DNA of 64,000 nucleotides from Nocardioides daeguensis (GTDB lineage: Bacteria; Actinomycetota; Actinomycetes; Propionibacteriales; Nocardioidaceae): assembly GCF_019192965.1 (NCBI RefSeq), contig NZ_JAHTKU010000014.1:1-64000 (forward strand). The letters are read 5' to 3'. This document shows positions 1-7,585 of the stretch, one piece after another. Position 1 is the stretch's first letter. Each line of letters opens with the position of its first letter. A program made the position numbers and the translations under genes. Under the pieces are notes generated by a model. That model was not told where the DNA came from and searched no databases. It saw only the letters and a list, made by a program, of their open reading frames with translations.

Positions 1-747
1 GCGGGCCCCCGCACGGCCTTGCCCCGCGCGTGTCGTGGCGGCCCGCAGGCACAGCCGCGTCGCATGGCCGAGGTCGCCCTCGGCAGCGCGGAAGATGTAG
101 GCGCCGGCGACGGTGACGGTCAGCCGGATGGCCTCCGCGCTGTCCGCGAGGCCGAGGGCGTGGATCTCCTCCCGCCGGCTCTCGCCGACGTCGATCGCGC
201 GGTGGAGGTGGCCCGACTCCCGATAGCACCTGCTCAGCGCGATCAGGTCGGTGAGCCACTGCGTCTCGGCGAGCGGCTCGGCGGTCACGACGAGCAGCTC
301 GGAGATGGCGCCCTCGAGGTTCCCGGACCGTTCGAGCGCCGTGGCGCGCAGACGGCGGGCGGTGCGCACGACCTCGGGTGCCGCGCCGCCGGCCAGCCGG
401 TCGAGTGCGCAGTCGGCGGCACGCAGGAGCTCGCCGGTGCGCTCGTGGGAGGAGTGCAGGAGCTCGGCGTTGTCGAGGTAGCCCAAGATGTCGACCAGCG
501 CCGCGGCGTCCGGGCCGCTGACCAGCGTGTCGGGTGAGGTCTGCGTGTGCCGGGCGAGCACCGTCAGCGCTCGCTCGTCGGGGAGGACCCGACCGGCCTC
601 GATGTCCTCGATCAGCTCGGGAGCCAGGCCGGTCTCCTCGGCAAGCGCCGCAACCGCCTTGCCGATCGTCCTGCGCGCACCGCGGAGCCGTCGGCCGAGG
701 TGCACCTGGTCGACCGGCCCGGACGGCTGGATCGACCCTGGCGCCAT
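1..747 (-). CDS. XRE-type regulator with helical repeats, C-terminus cut by window edge
   Basis: The reading frame is open from an ATG to the left edge, 249 codons without a stop, so the C-terminus is missing. The first 75 or so residues hold an XRE-type helix-turn-helix (LGRRLRGARR, then ETGLAPELIEDIEAGR). The rest is helical, Ala/Leu/Glu-rich and TPR-like. An in-frame ATG lies 9 bases upstream (754-756), but TAGCAT at 755-760 sits exactly 7 bases before the chosen ATG. That is the spacing of an actinobacterial -10 box on a leaderless transcript, and there is no Shine-Dalgarno sequence. It has the same layout as the regulator immediately upstream (849-2219). Its target genes are unknown. Confidence 0.75.
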   Translation of the reverse strand, partial: MAPGSIQPSGPVDQVHLGRRLRGARRTIGKAVAALAEETGLAPELIEDIEAGRVLPDERALTVLARHTQTSPDTLVSGPDAAALVDILGYLDNAELLHSSHERTGELLRAADCALDRLAGGAAPEVVRTARRLRATALERSGNLEGAISELLVVTAEPLAETQWLTDLIALSRCYRESGHLHRAIDVGESRREEIHALGLADSAEAIRLTVTVAGAYIFRAAEGDLGHATRLCLRAATTRAGQGRAGAR

Positions 748-848
748 GGGCCCCATGCTACGGGGGTGACCGGTCGGATCCGGGCGGAACGGATCCTCCG
801 CCTGCGGGCCCCGCGGACCTCGGCCTGCCCGCCGGGGACCGGGGCGGC

Positions 849-2219
849 TCAGGTGGTCGCGCGCCGGTGGGCCGCCGCGCCGGTGGCGGCCAGCCCGGTG
901 GCCGCGGCGGCACGACGGTAGGCGTCACGGGAGGCATCGGCGTCGCCGAGCTCGTCGAAGATCGACCCGAGCTCGAACCACAGCTGGGCCGCTGAGCGGT
1001 CGCCGGCGACGCCGCGCAGGGCGTCGGCTGCGCGGGCGAAGCTCTCGTGCGCGGCCTTGGCCTTGCGGGCACGCCGTTGGATCTGGCCGAGGAGCAGGTC
1101 GCGGGTCGCGGCCAGGACGGGGGAGAGATCGGCGTCGGCGTCGGCGCCCAGGATCGCCACGGCGGCGTCCGGCTCGCCGTCGAGGAAGACGGCACGGGCG
1201 AGGGCCGTGCGCACGGCCGCCAGCTCGGCGGCGGAGCCGTGGCCGCTGAGCATGTCCACGGCCCTCTCCAGGGCCGCTCGTGCGTTGGCCACGTCCGGTT
1301 CGTCGGCGGCGAGGAGCAGCTCGCCCCGCGCTGCCTGGTGGCGCGCGGCCCTCACGCGCCGCGCGACGTCGTCGCCGATCCGGCGCGCCGTCGCGGCGAA
1401 GGTGCGGGCGAGGTGGACGTTCGCGTTCTCGAGCTCGGCACTGCTGGCCCGGTGGTAGGCGGCGGCGAGGTCAGGCGCGGCGGCAGCCGACGGGACCCGG
1501 CCCAGCGCTTGGAGCGCGCGGTCCGTGTCGCCCTGCGCGACGTGGGCGGCGCTGAGCGCGGTCGCCAGGGCGAGCGCGTGGTCGCCTCCGGCGATGCCCG
1601 CGGCGTCCAGGGTCGCCAGCGCCTGCTCGCCCAGCCGCACGGCACGTCCGGCGTCGCCCCCGGCGACGTAGGCCGATGTCAGCGCGACCGCGGCGTCCAG
1701 CCAGTGTCGTGCGGTGGGTCCGGCCTCGACCAGGTCCTCGAGCCGGATGATGGCGTCGTCCAGGTCGCCGGCCGCGCGGGCGGCCAGCGCGGTGAGCAGG
1801 GCGACCTCGGTCGAGGTGTCGGACTCGGGCGAGCCGTCGAGGGCGGCTGTGATGTCTCGCAGCTCGGCCAGTGCGGCCGGGCCGTCGTGCTCGAGCGCCC
1901 AGGCCGCACGGTCGATCCGGGTGCGCAGCTCGGCCTGCCGGTCGCCGGTCACGCCGGTGAGCAGCTGCTCCAGCGTCATGCCCACCTTGGCGGCGAACAC
2001 CAGCAGCAGCTTGAGCTCGGGGCGGCGGTCGCCGGACTCGATGCGGGACAGGTACGCGGCCGAGGCCTCCGGCGAGGCGAGCTCGCTCTGGGTCAGGCCG
2101 GCCGCGATGCGCGCGGTCTTGATCCGCTGCCCCAGGACGCCCGCGTCGATGGTGCGGCTGAGGGCGGCAAGCTCAGTACTGACATCCACCCCTGCATTCT
2201 GCCTCGACTCGACACGCAT
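849..2219 (-). CDS. XRE-family transcriptional regulator with TPR-like C-terminal region
   Basis: The protein has 456 residues. An XRE helix-turn-helix lies at about residues 31-85 (QRIKTARIAAGLTQSELA, AAYLSRIESGDRRPEL). About 350 residues of Ala-rich helical hairpins follow, typical of tetratricopeptide-type arrays, so the protein probably binds DNA through its N-terminus and a peptide or protein ligand through the repeats. The annotated ATG has no clear ribosome site; a GTG 12 codons in (VDVSTELAAL) is an alternative start. It lies 51 bases downstream of pdxY on the same strand and 102 bases upstream of a second regulator with the same architecture, which suggests a tandem duplication. Nothing in the sequence identifies its target genes. 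Confidence 0.85.
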   Translation of the reverse strand: MRVESRQNAGVDVSTELAALSRTIDAGVLGQRIKTARIAAGLTQSELASPEASAAYLSRIESGDRRPELKLLLVFAAKVGMTLEQLLTGVTGDRQAELRTRIDRAAWALEHDGPAALAELRDITAALDGSPESDTSTEVALLTALAARAAGDLDDAIIRLEDLVEAGPTARHWLDAAVALTSAYVAGGDAGRAVRLGEQALATLDAAGIAGGDHALALATALSAAHVAQGDTDRALQALGRVPSAAAAPDLAAAYHRASSAELENANVHLARTFAATARRIGDDVARRVRAARHQAARGELLLAADEPDVANARAALERAVDMLSGHGSAAELAAVRTALARAVFLDGEPDAAVAILGADADADLSPVLAATRDLLLGQIQRRARKAKAAHESFARAADALRGVAGDRSAAQLWFELGSIFDELGDADASRDAYRRAAAATGLAATGAAAHRRATT

Positions 2220-2270
2220 TGTGCCCGCGCGGCTGCCGAGATCTTGCTGAGTTCTGCCAAGCGTCGCTGC

Positions 2271-3143
2271 TCAGCGCAGCGCGGTGACCTCGAACCGCTC
2301 GTCGGGTACGGCGATCGCGTCCTGCGCCGCGATCAGCCGCAGCTCGCGCTCGCCGGACGCCAGGGTCGCCGCGAGCACGTCGTACACCGACGCGACGGTC
2401 CGGCCCAGGGCGAGCGCGGCCGAGCCGGTCGTGTGCAGGTGGGCGGTGAAGAGCGCGGCAGTGATGTCCCCGGAGCCGTTCGCCTTCATCGGCAGCCGCG
2501 GGGTCTGCACGATCCACGCGCCGTCGCCGGTGACGGCGATCATCTCGATCACGCCGTCGGGGGCGCCCGCGCGCTCGACCGAGGTGACCAGCACGGTGGC
2601 GGGGCCGAGGGCACGCACCTCGTCGGCGGCGGCGAGGATGTCCTCGAGCGAGGACGGCCCGGACAGCTCGTCGCGGCCGGTGATGAAGCCCAGCTCGAAC
2701 TGGTTGGGCGTGAGGATGTCGGCGACCGGGACCACCTCGGAGCGGATGATCGGCGGGATCTCCGGGTTGACGAAGCAGCCCGACTTCGCGTTGCCCATCA
2801 CCGGGTCGCAGGTGTACGTCGCCGCGGGGTTGGCCGCCTTGACCCGCTTGACGGCGTCCACGACCACCGACGCGACGGCGGGGGAGCCCTGGTAGCCCGA
2901 CAGCACCGCGTCGCAGGACGGCAGCACGCCGCGCTCCTCGATCCCCATGATCACCTCGCCGACGTCGGCGGGGTCGAGCAGCGGACCGCGCCAGGCGCCG
3001 TACCCGGTGTGGTTGGAGAAGTGCACGGTGAACACCGGCCACACCTCGTGGCCGAGGCGCTGCAGCGGGAAGACCGCCGCGGAGTTGCCGACGTGGCCGT
3101 AGGCGACCGAGGACTGGATGGACAGGATCCGCACGGAGGCCAT
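2271..3143 (-). CDS. pdxY: Pyridoxal kinase (PdxY/PdxK type)
   Basis: This ribokinase-fold enzyme phosphorylates pyridoxal, pyridoxine or pyridoxamine with ATP in the vitamin B6 salvage pathway in the cytoplasm. Family signs are the N-terminal ILSIQSSVAYGHVGNSAAVF, the TPNQFELGFITG segment, and the anion-hole/catalytic GSGD in KANGSGDITAALF. Its roughly 290 residues match the family. The start is debatable: GGGAGG abuts the ATG directly, whereas a GTG three codons later (base 3134, VRILSIQ) has 9-base spacing and starts where E. coli homologues do. It is transcribed divergently from the GMC/aldehyde dehydrogenase operon across a palindrome-rich control region. Many PLP enzymes occur in the window (thrC, a PLP decarboxylase), but no functional link is shown. 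Confidence 0.92.
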   Translation of the reverse strand: MASVRILSIQSSVAYGHVGNSAAVFPLQRLGHEVWPVFTVHFSNHTGYGAWRGPLLDPADVGEVIMGIEERGVLPSCDAVLSGYQGSPAVASVVVDAVKRVKAANPAATYTCDPVMGNAKSGCFVNPEIPPIIRSEVVPVADILTPNQFELGFITGRDELSGPSSLEDILAAADEVRALGPATVLVTSVERAGAPDGVIEMIAVTGDGAWIVQTPRLPMKANGSGDITAALFTAHLHTTGSAALALGRTVASVYDVLAATLASGERELRLIAAQDAIAVPDERFEVTALR

Positions 3144-3173
3144 CCTCCCAGCCGCCCCTCGCCAAGACGAGAA

Positions 3174-3190
3174 CACGAAACACTTTCGTG
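3174..3190. promoter_or_regulatory. Perfect 7-bp inverted repeat in divergent promoter region
   Basis: CACGAAA and TTTCGTG flank a CAC spacer between the divergent pdxY and GMC oxidoreductase genes. A 7-bp arm with a 3-base centre is typical of a dimeric repressor site. The sequence does not identify the binding protein. Confidence 0.5.
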
Positions 3191-3197
3191 ACGAAAC

Positions 3198-3211
3198 TAG
3201 AACGCGTTACA
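3198..3211. promoter_or_regulatory. KstR-like operator ahead of GMC oxidoreductase
   Basis: TAGAACGCGTTACA fits the published KstR core pattern T-n-n-AAC-n-n-GTT-n-n-A at every fixed position. KstR is the TetR-family repressor of cholesterol and lipid catabolism in Mycobacterium and Rhodococcus. The site lies about 60 bases before the GMC start codon. Whether this genome encodes KstR cannot be seen here. Confidence 0.5.
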
Positions 3212-3269
3212 GTGAGGCGGCCGGGCCCCCCGAATGACCCCGGTCACACGAGCGAAGGATGGGAATCGG

Positions 3270-4925
3270 ATGGCGAAGCGCGCGCCGTACAGCAACGAGG
3301 CTGACTACGTGGTGGTCGGGTCGGGCAGCTCCGGGTCGGTCGTGGCCGGGCGGCTCGCCCAGTCCGGCGCGAGCGTGATCCTGCTCGAGGCCGGCAAGTC
3401 CGACGACACCGGCATGCACGGCTACTTCACGAAGAAGCCCGGCATGATCGGCCCGATGCACTCCGAGCCGCGGCTCGAGAGGCTCTTCGACTGGGGCTAC
3501 CGCTCCGTGCCCCAGCCCGGCCTCGACGGCCGCCGGATGCCCGCGCCGCGCGGCAAGGTCGGCGGCGGCTCGAGCTCGGTCAACGGCATGGTCTACGTCC
3601 GCGGCAACCGCGCCAACTACGACTCCTGGGCGGCCGAGGGCAACGCCGGCTGGAGCGCCGACGAGGTCAACGCGGCGTTCAAGCGCTACGAGGACTTCGA
3701 GGACGGCGAGAACGCCTACCGCGGCGCCGGCGGCCCCATCAAGATCACCCGCAACAAGACGCCGCAGGAGGCCACCCTCCAGTTCATCCAGGCCACCGCC
3801 GACACGCTCGGCGTGAAGGTCCTCGACGACTACAACGCCGCCGAGCAGGAGGGCATCGCCCGGATGCAGCAGAACGCTGCCGAGGGCCTGCGCTACTCCT
3901 CGACCCGTGGCTACGTCCACCACCTCGCGCCGCGCACGCTGGAGTTCCAGACCGAGGTCCACGTCGCGAAGGTCGTCATCGAGAACGGCCGCGCCACCGG
4001 CGTCGAGGTCATCGACCAGGGCAGGGGGGGCGGCACGCGCCGCTTCATCAAGGCCGGCAAGGAGGTCATCCTCTCCGCCGGCTTCGCCAACAGCCCGCAG
4101 CTGCTGATGCTCTCCGGCATCGGGCACGCCGACCACCTCGCCAGCGTCGGCATCGACTGCGTCGCGGACCTTCCGGTCGGCGACAACCTGCACGACCACC
4201 TGTTCCACCCGCTCTCGTTCCACGTCCCGAGCGTGAAGTACCGCGGCAACGCCTGGACCTTCTTCAAGGGCATGGCGCGCGACCTGACCCGCGGGGGCTC
4301 GTTCCTCGACAACTCGGTCTTCGAGTCGGTCGGCTTCGTGCGTACGTCGGCCGCCACCGACGTGCCCGACCTCCAGCTGCACATGCTGCCCTGGGCCTAC
4401 CCGAGCCCCAACCAGGACGAGCCGATCCGGCACATCCCCGACGGCCGCCCCTCGCTCACGGTCTTCTCGACGCTGATCTACCCGAAGAGCCGCGGCACCC
4501 TGCGCCTCGCGTCGTCCGACCCGACCGCCGCGCCGCTCATCGACTACGGCTTCTTCACCGACCCCGCCGACGTCGAGGTGCTCGCCGAGGGCACCGAGAT
4601 GATCCGCGAGATCATGGCCTCGGCCGCCTTCGGAGGTGCGGTCAAGGAGGAGATCCACCCGGGGCCGTCCATCCCCAACGGCAAGGAGCTGCGGGTCGCG
4701 CTCAAGAACCGCTCGACCTCCGTCTACCACGGCGTCGGCACCTGCCGGATGGGCGTCGACGAGCGCGCGGTCGTCGGCCCGGACCTCAAGGTCCGCGGCA
4801 TCGAGGGCCTGCGCGTCGCGGACGCCTCGATCATGCCGAGCATCACCGGCGGCAACACCAACGCCCCGTGCTACATGATCGGCGAGAAGGCCGCCGAGCT
4901 CATCCTGGGCGGAGCGGACTGGTGA
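3270..4925 (+). CDS. GMC family oxidoreductase (choline/alcohol dehydrogenase-like, FAD)
   Basis: This is a flavoprotein of 551 residues in the glucose-methanol-choline family, which oxidises a primary or secondary alcohol to an aldehyde or ketone. The FAD-binding Rossmann motif VVVGSGSSGSVVAGRL is at about residues 14-29. The GMC signature is GGGSSSVNGMVYVRGN, and the C-terminal catalytic region has YHGVGTCRMG with the active-site His and the NTNAPCYMIGEKA FAD segment. I chose the ATG preceded by AAGGA at 10-base spacing; an ATG 12 codons upstream lacks a ribosome site. The next gene overlaps by GTGA and encodes an aldehyde dehydrogenase, so the pair probably converts an alcohol to a carboxylic acid. 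The substrate is unknown; the KstR-like site upstream hints at lipid or steroid alcohols. Confidence 0.88.
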   Translation: MAKRAPYSNEADYVVVGSGSSGSVVAGRLAQSGASVILLEAGKSDDTGMHGYFTKKPGMIGPMHSEPRLERLFDWGYRSVPQPGLDGRRMPAPRGKVGGGSSSVNGMVYVRGNRANYDSWAAEGNAGWSADEVNAAFKRYEDFEDGENAYRGAGGPIKITRNKTPQEATLQFIQATADTLGVKVLDDYNAAEQEGIARMQQNAAEGLRYSSTRGYVHHLAPRTLEFQTEVHVAKVVIENGRATGVEVIDQGRGGGTRRFIKAGKEVILSAGFANSPQLLMLSGIGHADHLASVGIDCVADLPVGDNLHDHLFHPLSFHVPSVKYRGNAWTFFKGMARDLTRGGSFLDNSVFESVGFVRTSAATDVPDLQLHMLPWAYPSPNQDEPIRHIPDGRPSLTVFSTLIYPKSRGTLRLASSDPTAAPLIDYGFFTDPADVEVLAEGTEMIREIMASAAFGGAVKEEIHPGPSIPNGKELRVALKNRSTSVYHGVGTCRMGVDERAVVGPDLKVRGIEGLRVADASIMPSITGGNTNAPCYMIGEKAAELILGGADW

Positions 4926-6490
4926 CGCGTACGACACCGCAGCGACCGGCCTCCGTCACCGACGAGCTGCTCCAGCGCCTCGTCGCCCGGGTTCCCGGTC
5001 GCACCGGCGCGACCTGGAAGCTGAGCGAGGTCTACACCGGCGAGGTGCTCGTCGAGCTCCCGCAGTCGACCCCCGAGGACATCGAGGCCGCCTTCGCGCA
5101 GGCCCGCGCGGCGCAGCAGCTGTGGGCGCAGTGGCCGGTCGCGAAACGGCTCGAGGTCTTCGACCGCGCGCACACCCTGCTCGTCGACAACGCCCACACC
5201 ACCGCCGACCTGATCCAGGTCGAGAGCGGCAAGAACCGGCGGATGGCGATCGAGGAGACGTGCGACCCGCCGATGGTGATGTCGTACTACCTCAAGCGCG
5301 CCAAGAAGCTGCTCGCCCCGAAGAAGCACGGCGGTCCGGTGCCGATCGTGTCCGGCTCGACCGAGGTGCGCGTCCCCAAGGGCGTCGTCGGCATCATCGC
5401 GCCGTGGAACTTCCCGTTCGCCACGGGACTCTCCGACGCCATCCCCGCGCTCATCGCCGGCAACGCCGTCGTGGTGAAGCCCGACAACAAGACGGCGCTC
5501 TCGCCGCTCTACGGCATCTCGCTGCTCGAGGAGGCGGGCCTGCCGAAGGGCCTGTTCCAGGTCGTCTGCGGTGAGGGTCCCGACGTCGGCCCGACCCTGA
5601 TCGACAACGCCGACTACGTCATGTTCACCGGGTCCACCGCGACCGGCCGGGTGATCGGCGAGCGCGCCGGCCGCAACCTGATCGGCTGCTGCCTCGAGCT
5701 CGGCGGCAAGAACCCGATGATCGTGCTCGACGACGTCAACGTCGAGGAGTGGGTGGAGGGCACCACCTTCGGCGTCTTCGGCAACACCGGCCAGATCTGC
5801 ATGCACATCGAGCGGATCTACCTGCCCGAGAGCCGGTACGACGAGCTGAAGTCCGCCTTCGTGGAGCGGGCCGCCCATCTGGACATCGGGGCGGCGTACG
5901 ACTTCGGACCCGAGATCGGCTCGCTGGTCAGCCCCGACCACCGCGACCGGGTGGCCTCGCACGTCGAGGACGCCGTCGCCAAGGGCGCGACGGTCCTCAC
6001 CGGTGGGCGCGCGCGGCCCGACATCGGCCCCGCCTTCTTCGAGCCGACCGTGCTCGAGGGCGTCACCAAGGACATGCTGGCCGGTCACACCGAGACCTTC
6101 GGCCCGGTCGTGTCGCTGTACTCCTACCGCACCGTCGACGAGGCGATCCACCTCGCCAACGACACCGACTACGGCCTCAACGCCTCGGTGTGGAGCGGCG
6201 ACCTCGCCCGCGCGGAGGCGGTGGCGGAGCGGATCGAGTCCGGCAACGTCAACATCAACGACGCCCTCGCGACGGCGTACGCCTCCAAGGGCTCGCCCTC
6301 GGGCGGGGTGAAGAAGTCCGGCATCGGCGCCCGCCACGGTGACCAGGGCCTGCTCAAGTACACCGACGCGAAGAACGTCGCCGTGCTGAAGAAGCAGGTG
6401 ATGGGCCCGCGTCCGGGCCAGGCCTACGAGGCGTACGTCAAGCAGATGCTCAGCTCGCTCAAGCTGATGCGGAAGCTCCGCGTGCGCTGA
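4922..6490 (+). CDS. gabD2: Succinate-semialdehyde dehydrogenase-type aldehyde dehydrogenase
   Basis: This is an NAD(P)-dependent aldehyde dehydrogenase of 522 residues. It has the complete catalytic set: oxyanion Asn in APWNFPF (about 163), the cofactor loop FTGSTATGR, general base Glu in LELGGKNP (about 259) and nucleophilic Cys in NTGQICMHIERIY (about 293). Length and signature resemble the mycobacterial GabD2 type. The start is the GTG that overlaps the previous stop as GTGA, giving translational coupling to the GMC oxidoreductase. It probably oxidises the aldehyde that enzyme makes. A role on succinate semialdehyde itself is inferred from family resemblance only, and other aldehydes are equally possible. 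Confidence 0.88.
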   Translation: MTRTTPQRPASVTDELLQRLVARVPGRTGATWKLSEVYTGEVLVELPQSTPEDIEAAFAQARAAQQLWAQWPVAKRLEVFDRAHTLLVDNAHTTADLIQVESGKNRRMAIEETCDPPMVMSYYLKRAKKLLAPKKHGGPVPIVSGSTEVRVPKGVVGIIAPWNFPFATGLSDAIPALIAGNAVVVKPDNKTALSPLYGISLLEEAGLPKGLFQVVCGEGPDVGPTLIDNADYVMFTGSTATGRVIGERAGRNLIGCCLELGGKNPMIVLDDVNVEEWVEGTTFGVFGNTGQICMHIERIYLPESRYDELKSAFVERAAHLDIGAAYDFGPEIGSLVSPDHRDRVASHVEDAVAKGATVLTGGRARPDIGPAFFEPTVLEGVTKDMLAGHTETFGPVVSLYSYRTVDEAIHLANDTDYGLNASVWSGDLARAEAVAERIESGNVNINDALATAYASKGSPSGGVKKSGIGARHGDQGLLKYTDAKNVAVLKKQVMGPRPGQAYEAYVKQMLSSLKLMRKLRVR

Positions 6491-6520
6491 GCGCTGACGC
6501 TCGGCGAGCAGCCGCTCGGG

Positions 6521-6552
6521 CGTGTCGAGACGTCGGGAGATGTCTCGACACG
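6521..6552. terminator. Perfect 11-bp hairpin between convergent genes
   Basis: CGTGTCGAGAC and GTCTCGACACG flank a 10-base loop, 30 bases after the aldehyde dehydrogenase stop and before the convergent hsp20 end. There is no T-run, so if it terminates transcription it does so in the U-poor manner common in GC-rich actinobacteria. It runs directly into the CGTTCCTC hairpin that follows. Confidence 0.5.
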
Positions 6553-6580
6553 CCGCTGCGCTCGTTCCTCGCTCCGCGGC
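6552..6580. repeat. CGTTCCTC-loop hairpin, copy 1
   Basis: An imperfect GC-rich stem (GCCGCTGCGCT with GCTCCGCGGC) encloses the loop CGTTCCTC at 6563-6570. Two further hairpins near 7504-7582 have the same loop on unrelated stems. The surrounding bases resemble the short GTCTCGACACG-type extragenic repeats I associate with Nocardioides genomes. Confidence 0.45.
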
Positions 6581-6599
6581 TACTCGACGAGCTCGATGC

Positions 6600-7043
6600 T
6601 CACGCCTCGATCGCCTCGCGGTCGGCCGTCGGGGAGGCCCCGGCGATCTCGATCTTGCGCGGCTTGGCCTTCTCGGCCACCGGGATGACCAGGCGCAGCA
6701 CGCCGTTCTCGTAGGACGCCTCGATCCGCTCGAGGTCGAGGTTGTCGCCGAGGACCAGCTGGCGCGAGAACTGGCCGTGGGTGCGCTCGGAGGCCAGGCG
6801 CTGCCAGTCCCCGTTGCCGGCGACCCGCTCGGCCCGGACGGTCAGCACGTTGCGCTCGACGTCGATGTCGATGCTCTCCTTGCTGACGCCGGGGATGTCG
6901 AGCTCGAGGACGAACTGCTCGCCCTGGCGCCAGGCGTCCATCGGCATGACGGCCGGCCGGTTCGTCGTACCGAGTCCGGCGCCGAGGAGCTGGCCGGCGA
7001 GCCGGTCGAAGTCACGGAACGGGTCGGTGGTACGCAGCAACAT
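6600..7043 (-). CDS. hsp20: Small heat shock protein Hsp20 (alpha-crystallin family)
   Basis: This is an ATP-independent holdase chaperone of 147 residues that binds unfolding proteins in the cytoplasm. The alpha-crystallin domain runs from about residue 40 to 130 ([19 protein letters not shown] through [16 protein letters not shown]). The N-terminus [15 protein letters not shown] is typical of actinobacterial Hsp18/Hsp20. The start is well defined by GAAGGAGG seven bases upstream of ATG, and longer in-frame extensions have no support. It is divergent from an HspR-like MerR regulator with a HAIR-like palindrome between them, so heat-inducible repression is likely. Confidence 0.93.
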   Translation of the reverse strand: MLLRTTDPFRDFDRLAGQLLGAGLGTTNRPAVMPMDAWRQGEQFVLELDIPGVSKESIDIDVERNVLTVRAERVAGNGDWQRLASERTHGQFSRQLVLGDNLDLERIEASYENGVLRLVIPVAEKAKPRKIEIAGASPTADREAIEA

Positions 7044-7121
7044 GACAGGTTCCTCCTTCGGGATACGCCGGCTCCGGGGTGAGCCGGTCGTGCGTTGATC
7101 TGCAATCACCGTTATAGATAA

Positions 7122-7140
7122 CCTGATCCCGTGAATCAAG
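7122..7140. promoter_or_regulatory. HAIR-like operator overlapping the HspR-like start
   Basis: CCTGAT-N7-ATCAAG is one mismatch from a perfect palindrome and resembles the HspR-binding HAIR element (CTTGAGT-N7-ACTCAAG), with each arm one base shorter. It overlaps the GTG start of the regulator and lies 80 bases from hsp20. A TATAGAT-like -10 candidate is adjacent. Confidence 0.45.
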
Positions 7141-7424
7141 GCCGAGGTCGAACCGACGACACGCGAGGGGTCTTCGCCATCTCCGTCGCGGCACGGATGA
7201 CGTCGATGGAGATCCAGAACCTGCGCGTGTACGAGCGGCGCGGCCTCCTGGAGCCCGCGAGGAGCGACGGCGGCACCCGCCTCTACAGCCACGCCGACAT
7301 CGAGACGCTGCACCGGATCCGCGACCTGCTGGCGGACGGGCTCAACCTCGCCGGGATCGCCAAGGTGCTCGAGCTCGAGGCCGAGGTGGCCCGGCTGCGT
7401 CGGCGACTCGCATCCGTTGGTTGA
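7131..7424 (+). CDS. MerR-family regulator, HspR-like
   Basis: The protein has 97 residues with one MerR winged helix-turn-helix: [20 protein letters not shown], then [22 protein letters not shown]-terminal helical segment ([16 protein letters not shown]) suits dimerisation. This is the layout of HspR, the heat-shock repressor that acts with DnaK in Streptomyces and Mycobacterium. Its divergent position next to hsp20 supports control of that gene. The GTG start overlaps a HAIR-like palindrome, implying autoregulation. A downstream ATG (7198) would delete the first recognition helix, so I rejected it. No dnaK operon is in the window, so this may be an hsp20-dedicated paralogue. Confidence 0.8.
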   Translation: MNQGRGRTDDTRGVFAISVAARMTSMEIQNLRVYERRGLLEPARSDGGTRLYSHADIETLHRIRDLLADGLNLAGIAKVLELEAEVARLRRRLASVG

Positions 7425-7471
7425 GGTGCGAGGAGCGCCAGCGACGAGCCTCGAGACCGCCGGAGCCGACC
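7419..7471. repeat. Extragenic dispersed-repeat-like element
   Basis: GTTGGTTGAGGTGCGAGG followed by GAGCCTCGAGACC forms an imperfect hairpin at the end of the HspR-like gene. It looks like a Nocardioides-type intergenic repeat (from memory: GGTTTCGAGGCTCGC...GCACCTCAACC). Only this copy is clear in the window. Confidence 0.4.
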
Positions 7472-7503
7472 CTTGGTCGTGACCAACCGGATTTCGACGC
7501 GCT

Positions 7504-7530
7504 GCAGCGACGTCGTTCCTCAGTCGCTGC
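7504..7530. repeat. CGTTCCTC-loop hairpin, copy 2
   Basis: Perfect 8-bp arms GCAGCGAC and GTCGCTGC enclose gt-CGTTCCTC-a. It lies between the convergent HspR-like and dioxygenase genes. Confidence 0.55.
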
Positions 7531-7555
7531 GCTTGCTCAATCTGCCTTCGCCCAC

Positions 7556-7582
7556 GCAGAGCGCTCGTTCCTCGCGCTCTGC
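7556..7582. repeat. CGTTCCTC-loop hairpin, copy 3
   Basis: Perfect 9-bp arms GCAGAGCGC and GCGCTCTGC enclose t-CGTTCCTC, four bases before the dioxygenase stop codon. The stem differs from copy 2 in several positions, yet both arms change together. Confidence 0.6.
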
Positions 7583-7585
7583 TGC

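Noticed and set aside
19-3191. Long plus-strand open frames opposite the regulator and pdxY genes, including one of over 700 codons
   Set aside because: High GC leaves few stop codons on the opposite strand. The translations are Arg/Gly/Ala/Asp-biased without family motifs, while the minus strand shows clear helix-turn-helix and PdxY motifs.
6542-7582. CRISPR-like array from repeated CGTTCCTC units
   Set aside because: Repeats are only 8 bases, differ in stem and are irregularly spaced, with no cas genes.
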